From: Thalassia testudinum
Lineage: Eukaryota > Streptophyta > Magnoliopsida > Alismatales > Hydrocharitaceae
Assembly (NCBI GenBank): GCA_037157565.1
Contig: JAZHRO010000013.1
Coordinates: 117,504,001 to 117,568,000 of the forward strand
Reading direction: 5' to 3'
Length of the DNA: 64,000 nucleotides
This document shows, in pieces, positions 11,009 through 20,418 of this stretch. Position numbers and translations under genes: made by a program. The notes under the pieces were generated by a model. The model did not search any database and was not told the DNA's origin. It worked only from the letters and a program-made list of their open reading frames with translations. Numbering within the stretch: position 1 is the stretch's first letter; each line of letters opens with the position of its first letter.

Positions 11009-12081
11009 GACCAACACCCACCACCTTACAACCCATCTTTGGCTATAAAATTACCTCTCATACTCTACCTAAAGCTCACGCCCAAGAGAGAAGAAGAAGA
11101 AGAAGATTAAGGGGATATTTTGTCCCCTTGGTGCCTTCCTCTCTTCCCTTCTCTCTTGTGCCCACACCAGCCAAAGGAGGAGCCAGGCCAGGAAGACCTA
11201 TGGAGGAGGTCTTGAAAATGGTCCATGCCACCTTGGAGGAGAGCTTGAGGGTGGTGCACACCCACCCTTGGAAGAAAGAATTGAGGTGGAGAGCATCCAC
11301 CTTGGAGGAGCTTTCAAGGAAGGAGAAGAAGGAGACCCTCTTTTCAAGCCAAGGAGGAGCTAGGCTTGGAGCAAGAAGACTTCCTTCTTCACCAGATTCT
11401 GCAAGAGGATTTGTGTTTCTTCTATTGCTTTTATATTTTCCATTTCTAGTAGAAGCATTCTTCTACTTATCTTTGTAAAAGAACACAAATTCTACTAAAT
11501 TAATTTGCCTTCTTTTTAATTTCTATTGCAATTGTTTGTCTTTGTTCTAGCACTTATTTCACTTCCACTTCCTAATTACTCTAGGCCTCCACTTGCCTAG
11601 AGTGAGCTCAGGGAGGGGTCATATTTATCTCTTAAGTTTTAGCTTAGTAATTATAGGTGTTAGTTACTTTTTCATCACAATTCGCATTTTGCCCTCATTA
11701 TTTCAAAACTAAAAAATATATATTTAAAATACAAAAAAGAAAGTTTGAGTTTCCCTTTAAAGTAAGAGATTTGATTGCAAACTCGCCTCCTTGGACTACC
11801 CTAGATACTCCCCTATCTAGGATTATAAATTTAAAAGTGTTTGCAAATTTGCATGTTACAGCGACTTTAAAAACCCTAATTACAAATCACGCGATTTTTT
11901 GCATCAGCCCCCAACCACTAAAGGTAAAACATTGGCTGTTGGATCATTATCCAACGACCACGAGGAGGCCACGTAGCTTGCTACCACGCGCTTCATTAGA
12001 GGAGGAGTCCATCTCAACCGTTGGATTTCTATCCAACGACTGAGAGTGAATGTGCACAAATTCAAACCACGACTTAAGAGG

Positions 12082-12138
12082 TAGTTCAGTGCATTGGTTA
12101 GTGCCTCAAATAGAATGCGGGTCCACGTTCAAATCGTG
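12082..12138 (+). other. tRNA-like module in E3 LTR
   Basis: The A-box and D-loop-like part TAGTTCAGTG then TTGGTTAG (from 12082) is followed by a T-arm-like hairpin CACG (12124-12127), the 7-nt loop TTCAAAT and CGTG (12135-12138). This is the clearest T-arm in the window together with 59994-60006. No full cloverleaf was established. Confidence 0.52.
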
Positions 12139-12584
12139 CTCAGCACAAAATCAAGGAGGTGGTGCACTCGCACTAAATTTGGTCGTTGGATTAAATCAAA
12201 GGGCATGGATTTTGCCGCATAGTGCAACGTGGTGCGAGCGATGTGGCAGTGTGGATGAACACGTGATCCAACACCCGAAATGATTCCCTGATGCACATGC
12301 TTTCAAAGGCAGTGTGGCGTGAATCCTAAGTCATCCGATCGTGATAACGGACGGCTGAGACTGGAAGCACACGCACGTGTGCGTGAAGATGCCAGACGAT
12401 GGATTGGGTGGGCGTGGAGGGTGACACATGTCAGCATTCGAAGAGATGCGTGCATACAAGGCATGATTAAGGTTATTTTTAAGCTTGATCTGAGTCGTTG
12501 ATCTCTCAATCGATAGATCTGATCACATTTAAGTTGTTGCACAAGTTGGGAGGCCTAAATACCTACTTTGCCTCTCATTGAAGC

Positions 12585-12593
12585 TATAGAAAG
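12585..12593 (+). promoter_or_regulatory. TATA-like box of E3 LTR
   Basis: TATAGAAAG at the place where family B has TATAAAAGG. It is probably decayed. Confidence 0.4.
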
Positions 12594-13029
12594 AGCTCCA
12601 GTGCCCCCAGTTGAGAGGCAACTTCCACCAGACACATCTCCAGCCTCTCACTCTCTCTCTACAACATCTCTCTGATCTTCGTCCCAATGCTTTGGATCTG
12701 AAGTGTTGCTGCACTTCTCACAAGCAACCTACAAGTTGCGTTGTCCTTCACCTACTTTTCTCTCTCTTTATTCTTTAGCATAGTTATTTTAATTCCTAGA
12801 TTGAAAACTGTTTCCAAGTAGTAATAAAAATCTGATTCTCTGAATAACTGGTCTTTATTTCAATGCTTTCATTAGGTTAAATTAGTTAGTACGAAGGCTT
12901 AAAGAATTGTGTTTTGCCTCCCTACGAACAACTTGGTACTTACCTGGATATTTATAAATTTATCTATTTCGACGTGATTCGCACTACAACGATAGAAATA
13001 AGTTTTTACGTGTTTCGTGGTGAACAAGT

Positions 13030-13047
13030 TGGCACCGTTGCCGTGGA
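13030..13047 (+). promoter_or_regulatory. Primer binding site of E3
   Basis: TGGCACCGTTGCCGTGGA, two changes from the tRNA-Asp complement seen in E7. It lies 3 nt after the LTR end, in the position used to start minus-strand DNA. Confidence 0.8.
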
Positions 13048-13391
13048 GGCAATGGAAACTTTTAAAGCTTTTTATCCTAGTGCTTATTTGAGATTTCTAA
13101 CTTGCTTTATTTTGATTTTGTGTGTGCACGAATCACAAAAATCTAAGGAGACACGAGAATAGGAAAAATTACAAGCTTTTAATCTCAGGTAAGTATTTGT
13201 ATCTTAGATTAGGTTAAATTTCCTTTCGGAAAAAAAAAATCCAAAAAAAAATTAGGTGTTTTGCTTGGACTTTAGGACTAACATTTGCTTGCATTTTGAA
13301 AAAAAAAAAAATCTCTTGTTGATGGGAATAAACAAAATCACCTCCTATATTTTTGGGCTGAAAAAAACTCTCATTTAAAAATTCACATGTC
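13048..13391 (+). other. E3 leader up to the LINE
   Basis: Non-coding, with A-rich runs at 13230-13250 and 13300-13312. It ends in the LINE target site AAAAATTCACATGTC (13377-13391). Confidence 0.6.
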
Positions 13392-13435
13392 GATCATACT
13401 TCCAATCTTCATTTTTAAGACGTCTGATAAGGAGG

Positions 13436-15661
13436 ATGGGCGATCAGCGATGGAGAGGGCGAGTGGTGGGCAATCGGCGATGGGCGGAGCGAGGTAGTGG
13501 GGCGAATCCATCCAGGGTGGGCGCAGAAGATGAATGGAAGACGTGGAGATCAAGGGCCTGGAGGAGAAGAGAGCGGTTGTGGCAGGAGAGGTTTTTTAGG
13601 TCGTCTGACCGTTCTCAAAGACGTCCTTGGAGGCGGAAGAATGGTGATGTTCTCTGCTTCAGATGCAGACAAAGGGGGCATGTGGCTGCGATATGTAAGA
13701 ATGCTCAGATCTGCTTGGAGTGCAGGGGCGAAGGACACAAAAGCGATTTGTGCCCTAGGAGGTTCCCTTTGCGACAATGGCGGGCAGTCTCACGTCCTGT
13801 TTGGAGGGTCAAAAATGAACCTCGGCCGCCACCACCACCAATTTTGGGCAGGCATACAATTGAAGTTGAGATCCCATCTATGAAAGAGATCTCGGCTGCA
13901 GAGATCACACTGAGAGGTGCTTTGATTGGGGAGATCATGTTAGGTAGGCCTTCAATCGAAATGCTTCAGAACCTGGTACTTTCCTTAGATTTTTTGTCTG
14001 CGGGCTGGAAAGTTGCTCTATTATCCCCTTCTCGATTCTTGGTGTATGGTTTGGGCATGCTGGATGTTGAGCGATTAAGATTTCGTTCAAGTATCTTTAA
14101 AGATTTCATTGTGATCTGGAGAATGGTCTCTCCTTTTGATGGGGCACTATCTGAACGGCCTCCACAAAGAGTGTCCTCCAGGAGGGTCATCCTTGAGATC
14201 TCTGGACTACCACTGCACCTGCGGGTAAAGGGTGTTGTCTCCAAGATGCTAGCAGGTTTTGCATCAATCTGTGATGGTTCTGATGTTCTGATTGGAGAAG
14301 GAGACATTAGGTCGTTAAGAATTGAGGTGGAAGTTGCTAATGCTGGTTCACTTCCAGATTCGATCATTATCAGATGTGGGGGCACCTCTTGGCTTGTTAG
14401 GTTAACTATTATTGGGCAGGTTGATTGCTGTCAAGATAATTCTCCTAAGGAGAAACCAATGTCTGGAACCAAAAATGAGGTGAGCAAACAATGTGACAGC
14501 TGTGGATGCAACCCTGCAGCTGAGGCTTCTGATCTCACAAAGAGGAAGGAGCTCCACTATGCTATGGTTGAGAAGGATCAGATGGAAGATGTTGCAACAC
14601 CTGCTGAAAATAGATCAGTGTTGATAGGCAAAGAGGGTGACTATCTGGAGGTTGCTGAGACTGAAGTGGTAAATTCTGAGATGATCTGTAGTATGGAGTT
14701 GGGAAGTACAGAAAGGGAGTTGAGGCTTAAAGAACCAAGCCAGATGCAGCACCTGAGTCCTCCTGCAGTTGAGGTTCTTGAGCCCAAAAAGAGGAAGGAC
14801 TGCCACTGTGTTATGACTGAGAAGGACCAGATGGAAGATGTTGCAACACCTGCTAAAAATAGATTAGCTCTGATAGTCAAAGAGGGTGATTGTTTAGGGG
14901 TTTCTGAGACTGTTTTGGCAGAATCTGAGATGAACTGCAGTGTGGAATTGGGCACTTTAGAAAGGGAGTTGAGGCTTAAAGGATGCAACCTTGCAGCTGT
15001 GGCTCCTGATCTCACAAAGAGGAAGGAGTGCCATTGTGCTATGGCTGAGAAGGATCAGACGGAAGATGTTGCAACACCTGCTGAAATTAGATCAGTGTTG
15101 ATAGGCAAAGAGGGTGACTGTCTGGAGGTTGCTGAGAATAAAGTGGCAAATTCTGAGATGATCTGCAGTATGGAGTTGGGAAGTACAGAAAGGGAGTTGA
15201 GGCTTAAAGAAGCAAACCAGATGCAGCACCTGAGTCCTCCTGCAGTTGAGGTTCCTGAGCCCAAAAAGAGGGAGGACTGCCATTGTATTATGGCTGAGAA
15301 GGACCTGATGGAAGATGCTGCAACACCTGCTGAAAATAGATTAGCTCTGATAGTCAAAGAGGGTGATTGTTTAGAGGTTACTGAGACTAATTTGGCAGAG
15401 GCTAAGATGAATTGCAGTGTGGAATTGGGCAGTTTAGAAAGGGAGTTGAGGCTTAAAGAGCAAAGCCAGTTACAGTTTGCTACTCCAACTGATTTGCAGT
15501 ATGGCTATGGGTCCAAACAAAAGAGAGGCGTGGGCAGATCTCCATATGTGCTGCGAAGGAGAAGAAAGGAGCATCCTATTATGGAGCAAGATATTGCTAA
15601 ATCTATTATGGTAGAATATGTGGGTTGCAAGGTCAATGGGGATCTTTCAAGTGAGAAATGA
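13436..15661 (+). CDS. LINE ORF1 protein (nucleic-acid-binding, zinc-knuckle)
   Basis: An intact frame of 741 residues. In LINEs, ORF1 binds the element RNA and forms the particle used in retrotransposition. The N-terminus is very basic (R-rich, residues 1-70) and is followed by two CX2CX4HX4C zinc knuckles (CFRCRQRGHVAAIC and CLECRGEGHKSDLC, about residues 74-107). Residues about 135-340 resemble the DUF4283 domain of plant retroelement proteins. Residues about 357-674 are two tandem copies of a 159-residue block, each of two related halves of about 80 residues (EKDQMEDVATPAENR, VKEGDC and ERELRLK recur). The start follows a 44-nt leader and is the first ATG of the element. The stop TGA overlaps the ORF2 start. 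The order knuckles-then-DUF4283 is read from sequence; the domain name is by resemblance only. Confidence 0.88.
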   Translation: MGDQRWRGRVVGNRRWAERGSGANPSRVGAEDEWKTWRSRAWRRRERLWQERFFRSSDRSQRRPWRRKNGDVLCFRCRQRGHVAAICKNAQICLECRGEGHKSDLCPRRFPLRQWRAVSRPVWRVKNEPRPPPPPILGRHTIEVEIPSMKEISAAEITLRGALIGEIMLGRPSIEMLQNLVLSLDFLSAGWKVALLSPSRFLVYGLGMLDVERLRFRSSIFKDFIVIWRMVSPFDGALSERPPQRVSSRRVILEISGLPLHLRVKGVVSKMLAGFASICDGSDVLIGEGDIRSLRIEVEVANAGSLPDSIIIRCGGTSWLVRLTIIGQVDCCQDNSPKEKPMSGTKNEVSKQCDSCGCNPAAEASDLTKRKELHYAMVEKDQMEDVATPAENRSVLIGKEGDYLEVAETEVVNSEMICSMELGSTERELRLKEPSQMQHLSPPAVEVLEPKKRKDCHCVMTEKDQMEDVATPAKNRLALIVKEGDCLGVSETVLAESEMNCSVELGTLERELRLKGCNLAAVAPDLTKRKECHCAMAEKDQTEDVATPAEIRSVLIGKEGDCLEVAENKVANSEMICSMELGSTERELRLKEANQMQHLSPPAVEVPEPKKREDCHCIMAEKDLMEDAATPAENRLALIVKEGDCLEVTETNLAEAKMNCSVELGSLERELRLKEQSQLQFATPTDLQYGYGSKQKRGVGRSPYVLRRRRKEHPIMEQDIAKSIMVEYVGCKVNGDLSSEK
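14504..15457 (+). repeat. In-frame 477-bp tandem duplication inside LINE ORF1
   Basis: Unit 1 is 14504-14980 and unit 2 is 14981-15457, both starting GGATGCAACC. 477 bp equals 159 codons, so the frame is kept. Each unit itself holds two related 80-residue halves, giving an ABAB order and at least two rounds of duplication. Confidence 0.9.
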
Positions 15662-18600
15662 GAGTTTTGTCGTGGAATGTGTGTGGGCTACGCAACAAGC
15701 AAAGAAGGGCTTCTCTTTGTAGATATCTCTCTGAGTGGGAGATAGACTGTGCCCTTTTACAAGAGACTCACTTGGAGAGGGAGAATGGTCAAGAATGGGA
15801 CTATTTCAAACAATCTGGCCATAGTGATATTGTGGCTAAGGGTGCTGCTGGTCGGTCTGGTGGTATGGCTTTTTGGTGGAGAAAGTCTGCCATTTCAGTA
15901 ACTGAGATTTTTCGTGATAGGTTCTTAATTTCCTGCAGGTGTCAATCTCCCCAAGGTGATATGGAATGGTTTATATCATGTATTTATGGTCCTTGTGTGG
16001 CAGCAGAGAGGGTTGGCTTGTGGGAGGAACTTTATGCAATGCATCAAAGAGTGCAAGAGACTCCATGGCTGTTAGGGGGTGATTTTAATTGTTATCTTTC
16101 TGGTGATGACAATCCAGATGGGAGAATGGACAGTTCTTCAACAGGCTTCCAATTGGCTGTGCAAAACATGGGCTTGACTGAATTTCCCATCAGTGGTGTG
16201 GAATATACTTGGAGGAATGGAAGTGGACAGATTTCCAAATTGGACAGGTTCTTTGGCAGTCCTAGTTTGTTAGAGAGTTTTCAGTTATCAGCTGTTTTGA
16301 GCCTTGATAGGCCGTTCTCTGACCACACGCCTTTGGTTTGGGACAGTGGGGTGAATGCAGACACGGGGTCATATTTCAAACTCAAGAGATCTTGGTTTAG
16401 GGAAGAAGGCTTTGTGCAAATGGTTTCTCAGTGGTGGCAGAGCAAGGATATTCAAGGCACTGCCACACAGCAGTTGGCTGCAAAATTGGTTGGTCTGCGT
16501 GAAATGTTGAAAGAATATGGGCAGGCTGTGAACCTGATTAGAGACCAGAAGAGGAAGGAAGCCTTGACAGTCATCAGGGATTTAGATATGAAAGAGTGCA
16601 GGCTGAATTTGGACCAACAGGAGTAGCAATTGAGGCAGCAAATGCAAGCAATTGTGAGGGATGAAGACCTGAAAATTGAAATGGATTGGCGGGAAAAATC
16701 CAGACAGCTTTGGCTTAAAGAGGGTGATGCGAATACAAAATTTTTCCATCTTGCGGCCAGTGCTAGAAGGAGATTCAACCTTATTTCATCTATTAAAGTT
16801 GAAGAAAGAAATATTACCTTGGTTAAGGAGATCAGATCTGAAGCAACAAAATTTTTTAAAGAAGCTTCCAAGGCAACTCCAAGAGGTTCATGGAGGATGG
16901 CAGCAATGGATTTCCCTTGTGTAAATAATGAACAGAGTGGCATGCTTGTGACCCCTATTTCTGAACAGGAAGTGCTAAAGGCCATTAAGGATTTAAATAA
17001 TGAAGGGGCTCCAGGTCCAGATGGTGTTCAGGTGTTTTTCTACAGAGAGTTATGGAATGTTGTTAAGGTGGATGTAATGGTCATCCATGAGTTTGAAGTG
17101 GGTAACTCTGGTTTTGAGAGGCTAAACAAATCCTACCTGTTTTTGTTGCCCAAGAAATCAAGTGCAGAAAGTTTTTCTGATTATAGACCCATTGCGTTAT
17201 CAAATTCCATCTACCTTATTATTAGTAAGGTTATTGCTAACAGATTGCGGGAGGTTTTAAAGGATTTGATTATGCCTGTTCAATCAGCTTTTCTTCCTGG
17301 GAGATCGTTACAAGAGTCATTCATTGTGGCGCAGGAAATTGTAATGGGTTGGCAAAGGAGAAAATCAAAGGCTTTCTTATGGAAAGTAGACTTCTCAAAA
17401 GCCTATGATTCTATCTACTGGTCATACTTGTGGGAGATCCTTAAAAGGAGGAAATTTCCACCCTTATTGATTCAATGGGTGAAGAGATGCATTACGACAG
17501 CCTCTTTTTCCCCATTGATAAATGGTAAACCGTGCCGTTCTTGGATTCAGCCCCAATGTGGAGTAAGGCAAGGTTGTCCTATTGCCCCTCTAATTTTTAA
17601 TCTTGCGGTGGATACTTTGGCTAGGTTTGCCTGCAAATTGGCTGTGGATGGTTTTATAAGGGGGTATTCAATGTCTAATCATAGGGCTCTAGCTCCTATA
17701 CTTCAGTATGCTGATGATACTATTTTTTCTTGTGAAAGGGGGGAAGAGAGAAGCGCAGGCTTTGTTACACATGGTTAAATTGTTTGGAGAGGTTTCTGGG
17801 CTCAGATTGAATGGAAGTAAATCTTCCCTGGTCTGTTTTGGGATGAATGATGGTTTACAGAATGAGATCTCTGCCACTCTTGGTACACCTGTGGTGCCAC
17901 TACCGATTAAATATCTGGGTCTGCCTTTGAAATGTTCTAAGCTGAAGAAAGCAGATTGGTCTTTCCTCTTTGAAAAGATAGCTACAAAATTGGAGGGCTG
18001 GAGTAGTAGATACCTATCAAAAGGGGGGAGGTATATATTACTGAATTCTGTTGTCACATCAATTCCTGTTTTCTTCTTCTCTGTCCTGAGAGCTCCAAAT
18101 TCTATTTGGAAAAAGCTGGAGGTGATGCGGAAAAGATTCTTTTGGAAAGGGGCCTCCCATAAAGGGGCTTTCTTTCAACCCTTAAAATGGGAGTTAATTT
18201 GCAAACCAAAGAAGCTGGGAGGCATGGGTGTCAGATCCCTTAAGGAATTCAATGAAGCTTTACTGTTGAAATGGGCTGTTCGGTTACTGCAGGGGGAAAA
18301 AAAAACTTGGACAGAAATTATTCAGGACAGTTATGGGAGTACCAATGATGAGATAAATCATCTTAACCCACGTAAACCATCCCCGTTTTGGCTTTCTGTG
18401 GTGCGTGCCTTGCAGGAAAATTGGAACTTTTTCAAATCTGTTTTAGGTGATGGAAAAAGCTTTAAGTTTTGGCTGGAGAATTGGGGGCACGGAGGGACGC
18501 TTAAAGATAGGTTCCCCCTTGCTTATGCTGCTGCAGCAAATAAAAATGCAGTGGTAGCTGATTATTGGGATGTGGATTCGGAGCAGTGGCTGTTAAATAT

Positions 18601-19192
18601 TGGTGGGAGGAATAATCATGAAACAAGAACACGCGTAGATAATGAACGTCTCATGCAAGAGCTTGCTGCTTTCAAACCCATGCCTCATGAATATGATACA
18701 TACAAATGGGAAGGTAATTTTTCTACTGCGGCTGCCTATGACAAATTGATAATGTCCTCCAGGATGGCGGAAGATGAAGAAATGGGGAAAAAGCTTTGGA
18801 AGTAAAAAATACCATTAAAGTTACAAATTTTCTTATGGCTGTACAGGAGGGATGGTTTGATTACTGGAGATCTGAGGCACAGAAGGATGGGGACCCCAAC
18901 CCAGTTTTGTTATTTGTGTGGGTTGCATAATGATTCTACAGATCATATCTTCTCTTCATGTGCTATCACTGATTATGTTTGGAGGAGAGTATGCAATGAG
19001 TCCTTACCCACCTGGGGAAATTTGTGGAGCTGTCTGGCAGATGGGAATATGCCTTATATACATATGGTGGTGGTTCTGTGGGCGGTATGGAGGGCTAGAA
19101 ATGAGTGTGTTTTTCAGGAGACCCCAGCTCATGTGGAAAACATTGTAAATTTTTGCTGGAGGCTCATACAGTACTGGGAGTCGAACTTGTAA
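15658..19192 (+). pseudogene. LINE ORF2 (endonuclease, reverse transcriptase), broken
   Basis: ORF2 of L1-type LINEs nicks the target DNA and copies the RNA there. Seen in order: an APE-type endonuclease (15658 to about 16400) with SWNVCGL, QETH, GGDFN and SDHTPL; a linker; reverse transcriptase (about 16980-17900) with NEGAPGPDG, FLPGRS, KVDFSKAYDS and the catalytic YADD at about 17707-17718; and a C-terminal zinc-binding domain with FCYLCG...H...C and WRRVC (about 18900-19000). Damage: an in-frame TAG at 16624-16626, a one-base shift in the G-run near 17737-17742, and an in-frame TAA at 18803-18805. The start ATG overlaps the ORF1 stop (ATGA), which suggests translation by reinitiation. Confidence 0.93.
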
Positions 19193-19229
19193 ATTATTTT
19201 TTTATTATCAATAATAGCTCTCCTGGTTT

Positions 19230-19249
19230 GCTATCGGTGATTCTATAGC
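19230..19249 (+). other. 3' hairpin of L1
   Basis: Arms GCTAT (19230-19234) and ATAGC (19245-19249), followed by ATTCCTTTCTTTC and the A tail. It is equivalent to 8877-8895 in the truncated LINE. Confidence 0.7.
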
Positions 19250-19282
19250 ATTCCTTTCTTTCAAAAAAAAAATTCACATGTC

Positions 19283-20418
19283 CAAAAATTCTAAGATTTT
19301 TCCTATATGTGGGTTTTAAAGTAAGGAACAACATATACAAATTTCATGCAATTATGAGTTATATAAAAATTTTAAGAATTTGTGAACTGAACTAATATCA
19401 AATCTATTATTGATCCTAACTTTTAGGAATTCAAAAAATCATAGGAATTTTTATACAACTATGATTTATCTAAAATTTATTGCGTTCAATTCCTGTGATA
19501 ACAGTCCTGAAAAATTATGAAAAAAATATTTTCTACACGTTCGCTTGCACGCACCATTCAATCACTAACTGGGGTTCAAAACAGATTGCTGAAACCCCAG
19601 TACACTTTAAATCTAAAAAAAATAGAAAACATGCATTAAATTCTTGAAAAGATATTTTCTGAGTGTCTAGTTGGTGGTGCAATAGGACCAATTGATTACA
19701 TTGATTGAGTTACACCACTTCCCTTATTTTGGACTTAAAAGGATCATCTTAGCAGCTACTTATTTCTAGGGTTTCCAAACCTTAAGGTAGAGCACCCTTT
19801 GCATTGCATACTTCTAAAAGGAAATCTATCTCATAGATTGGGACTTGCAAAGAAAATCTTGTGTGCTCATCAAAACCTTGCTTGAATTTATCTAACTACG
19901 AAACCCTAAAACACAATTATACAAGCAATTGAACCTTAAAATTCACTTCATCACAAAAAAATTGCTTATGAACCCCTTGCCTGTGTACTTCACACTTCTA
20001 AAATCAATTTTAAGGGCAACACCCCCCTAACACACATCATATTCCAAAAGCACTTCAAGCCTAAGCCTAAAATTGAGTAGACGTGCTCTAGGTAGGACTG
20101 ATCTGCTTGGTAACTTGAAATTAAATTAGGTTAAGGCCAAGGCCTTGTCTACTTGAACACACTAGTGACAAGAAAGGCCAGTGTGGTAACCACATTAACC
20201 CTTAGTGGTTTCTGGCCGTACGAGGTGTTCTATGGGGTTCCACCCTTTTAGCCAGCCAAGTAATTCAGGCATTGATCTAACCTAGTCATATTTTGGGAAG
20301 CCAGGATTAGGTCTAATTAGGGTTTACACTTTAAGGATTAGCTTAATTGATTGTACTGTGAGGGCGGGGATCCTCTCATTTGTCTTCTCTCTCTCATCTA
20401 TTAACTTTCTTCTAGTAC
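19283..20418 (+). other. E3 leader after the LINE, non-coding
   Basis: AT-rich, no credible gene. It resumes E3 directly after the second LINE target site. Near 20200-20300 lies a GC-richer stretch in the position of the structured leader of the other elements, but without their GTCAAACGACC word. Confidence 0.5.

Larger units (their letters stand above)
9629..11906 (+). repeat. S2: solo LTR of family A (2278 bp)
   Basis: Starts TGATAAACGTCAGTTTATCA and ends GATTTTTTGCATCA, the same ends as the E7 LTRs. It is flanked by ACCCC (9624-9628) and GCCCC (11907-11911), a 5-bp duplication with one change. No internal sequence is present, so the element was lost by recombination between its two LTRs. 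The AGCT minisatellite and the TATA box are conserved. Confidence 0.88.
9133..13026 (+). repeat. 5' LTR of E3 (family D), split by S2
   Basis: Without S2 and one copy of its target site the LTR is about 1.6 kb, similar to family B. Shared landmarks with family B appear in the same order: GAGGCC (near 9308), the P1-type palindrome (TTGGAT...ATCCAAC near 11941 and 12021), the tRNA-like module (12082-12138), a TATA-like box (12585) and an end in GAACA just before the priming site. Confidence 0.7.
13392..19267 (+). mobile_element. L1: full-length L1-type LINE
   Basis: A complete LINE of about 5.9 kb with a 15-bp target duplication AAAAATTCACATGTC at 13377-13391 and 19268-19282. Because the site begins with A, its edge against the A tail is uncertain by a few bases. 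The parts are a short 5' UTR (44 nt), an intact ORF1, ORF2 overlapping ORF1 by ATGA, a 3' hairpin and an A tail. ORF2 has two in-frame stops and one frameshift, so this copy is dead as a source of enzyme. Confidence 0.95.

Noticed and set aside
13550..15357. Minus-strand frames opposite LINE ORF1
   Set aside because: Mirror frames of a strongly biased coding sequence; ORF1 on the plus strand has zinc knuckles and explains the region.
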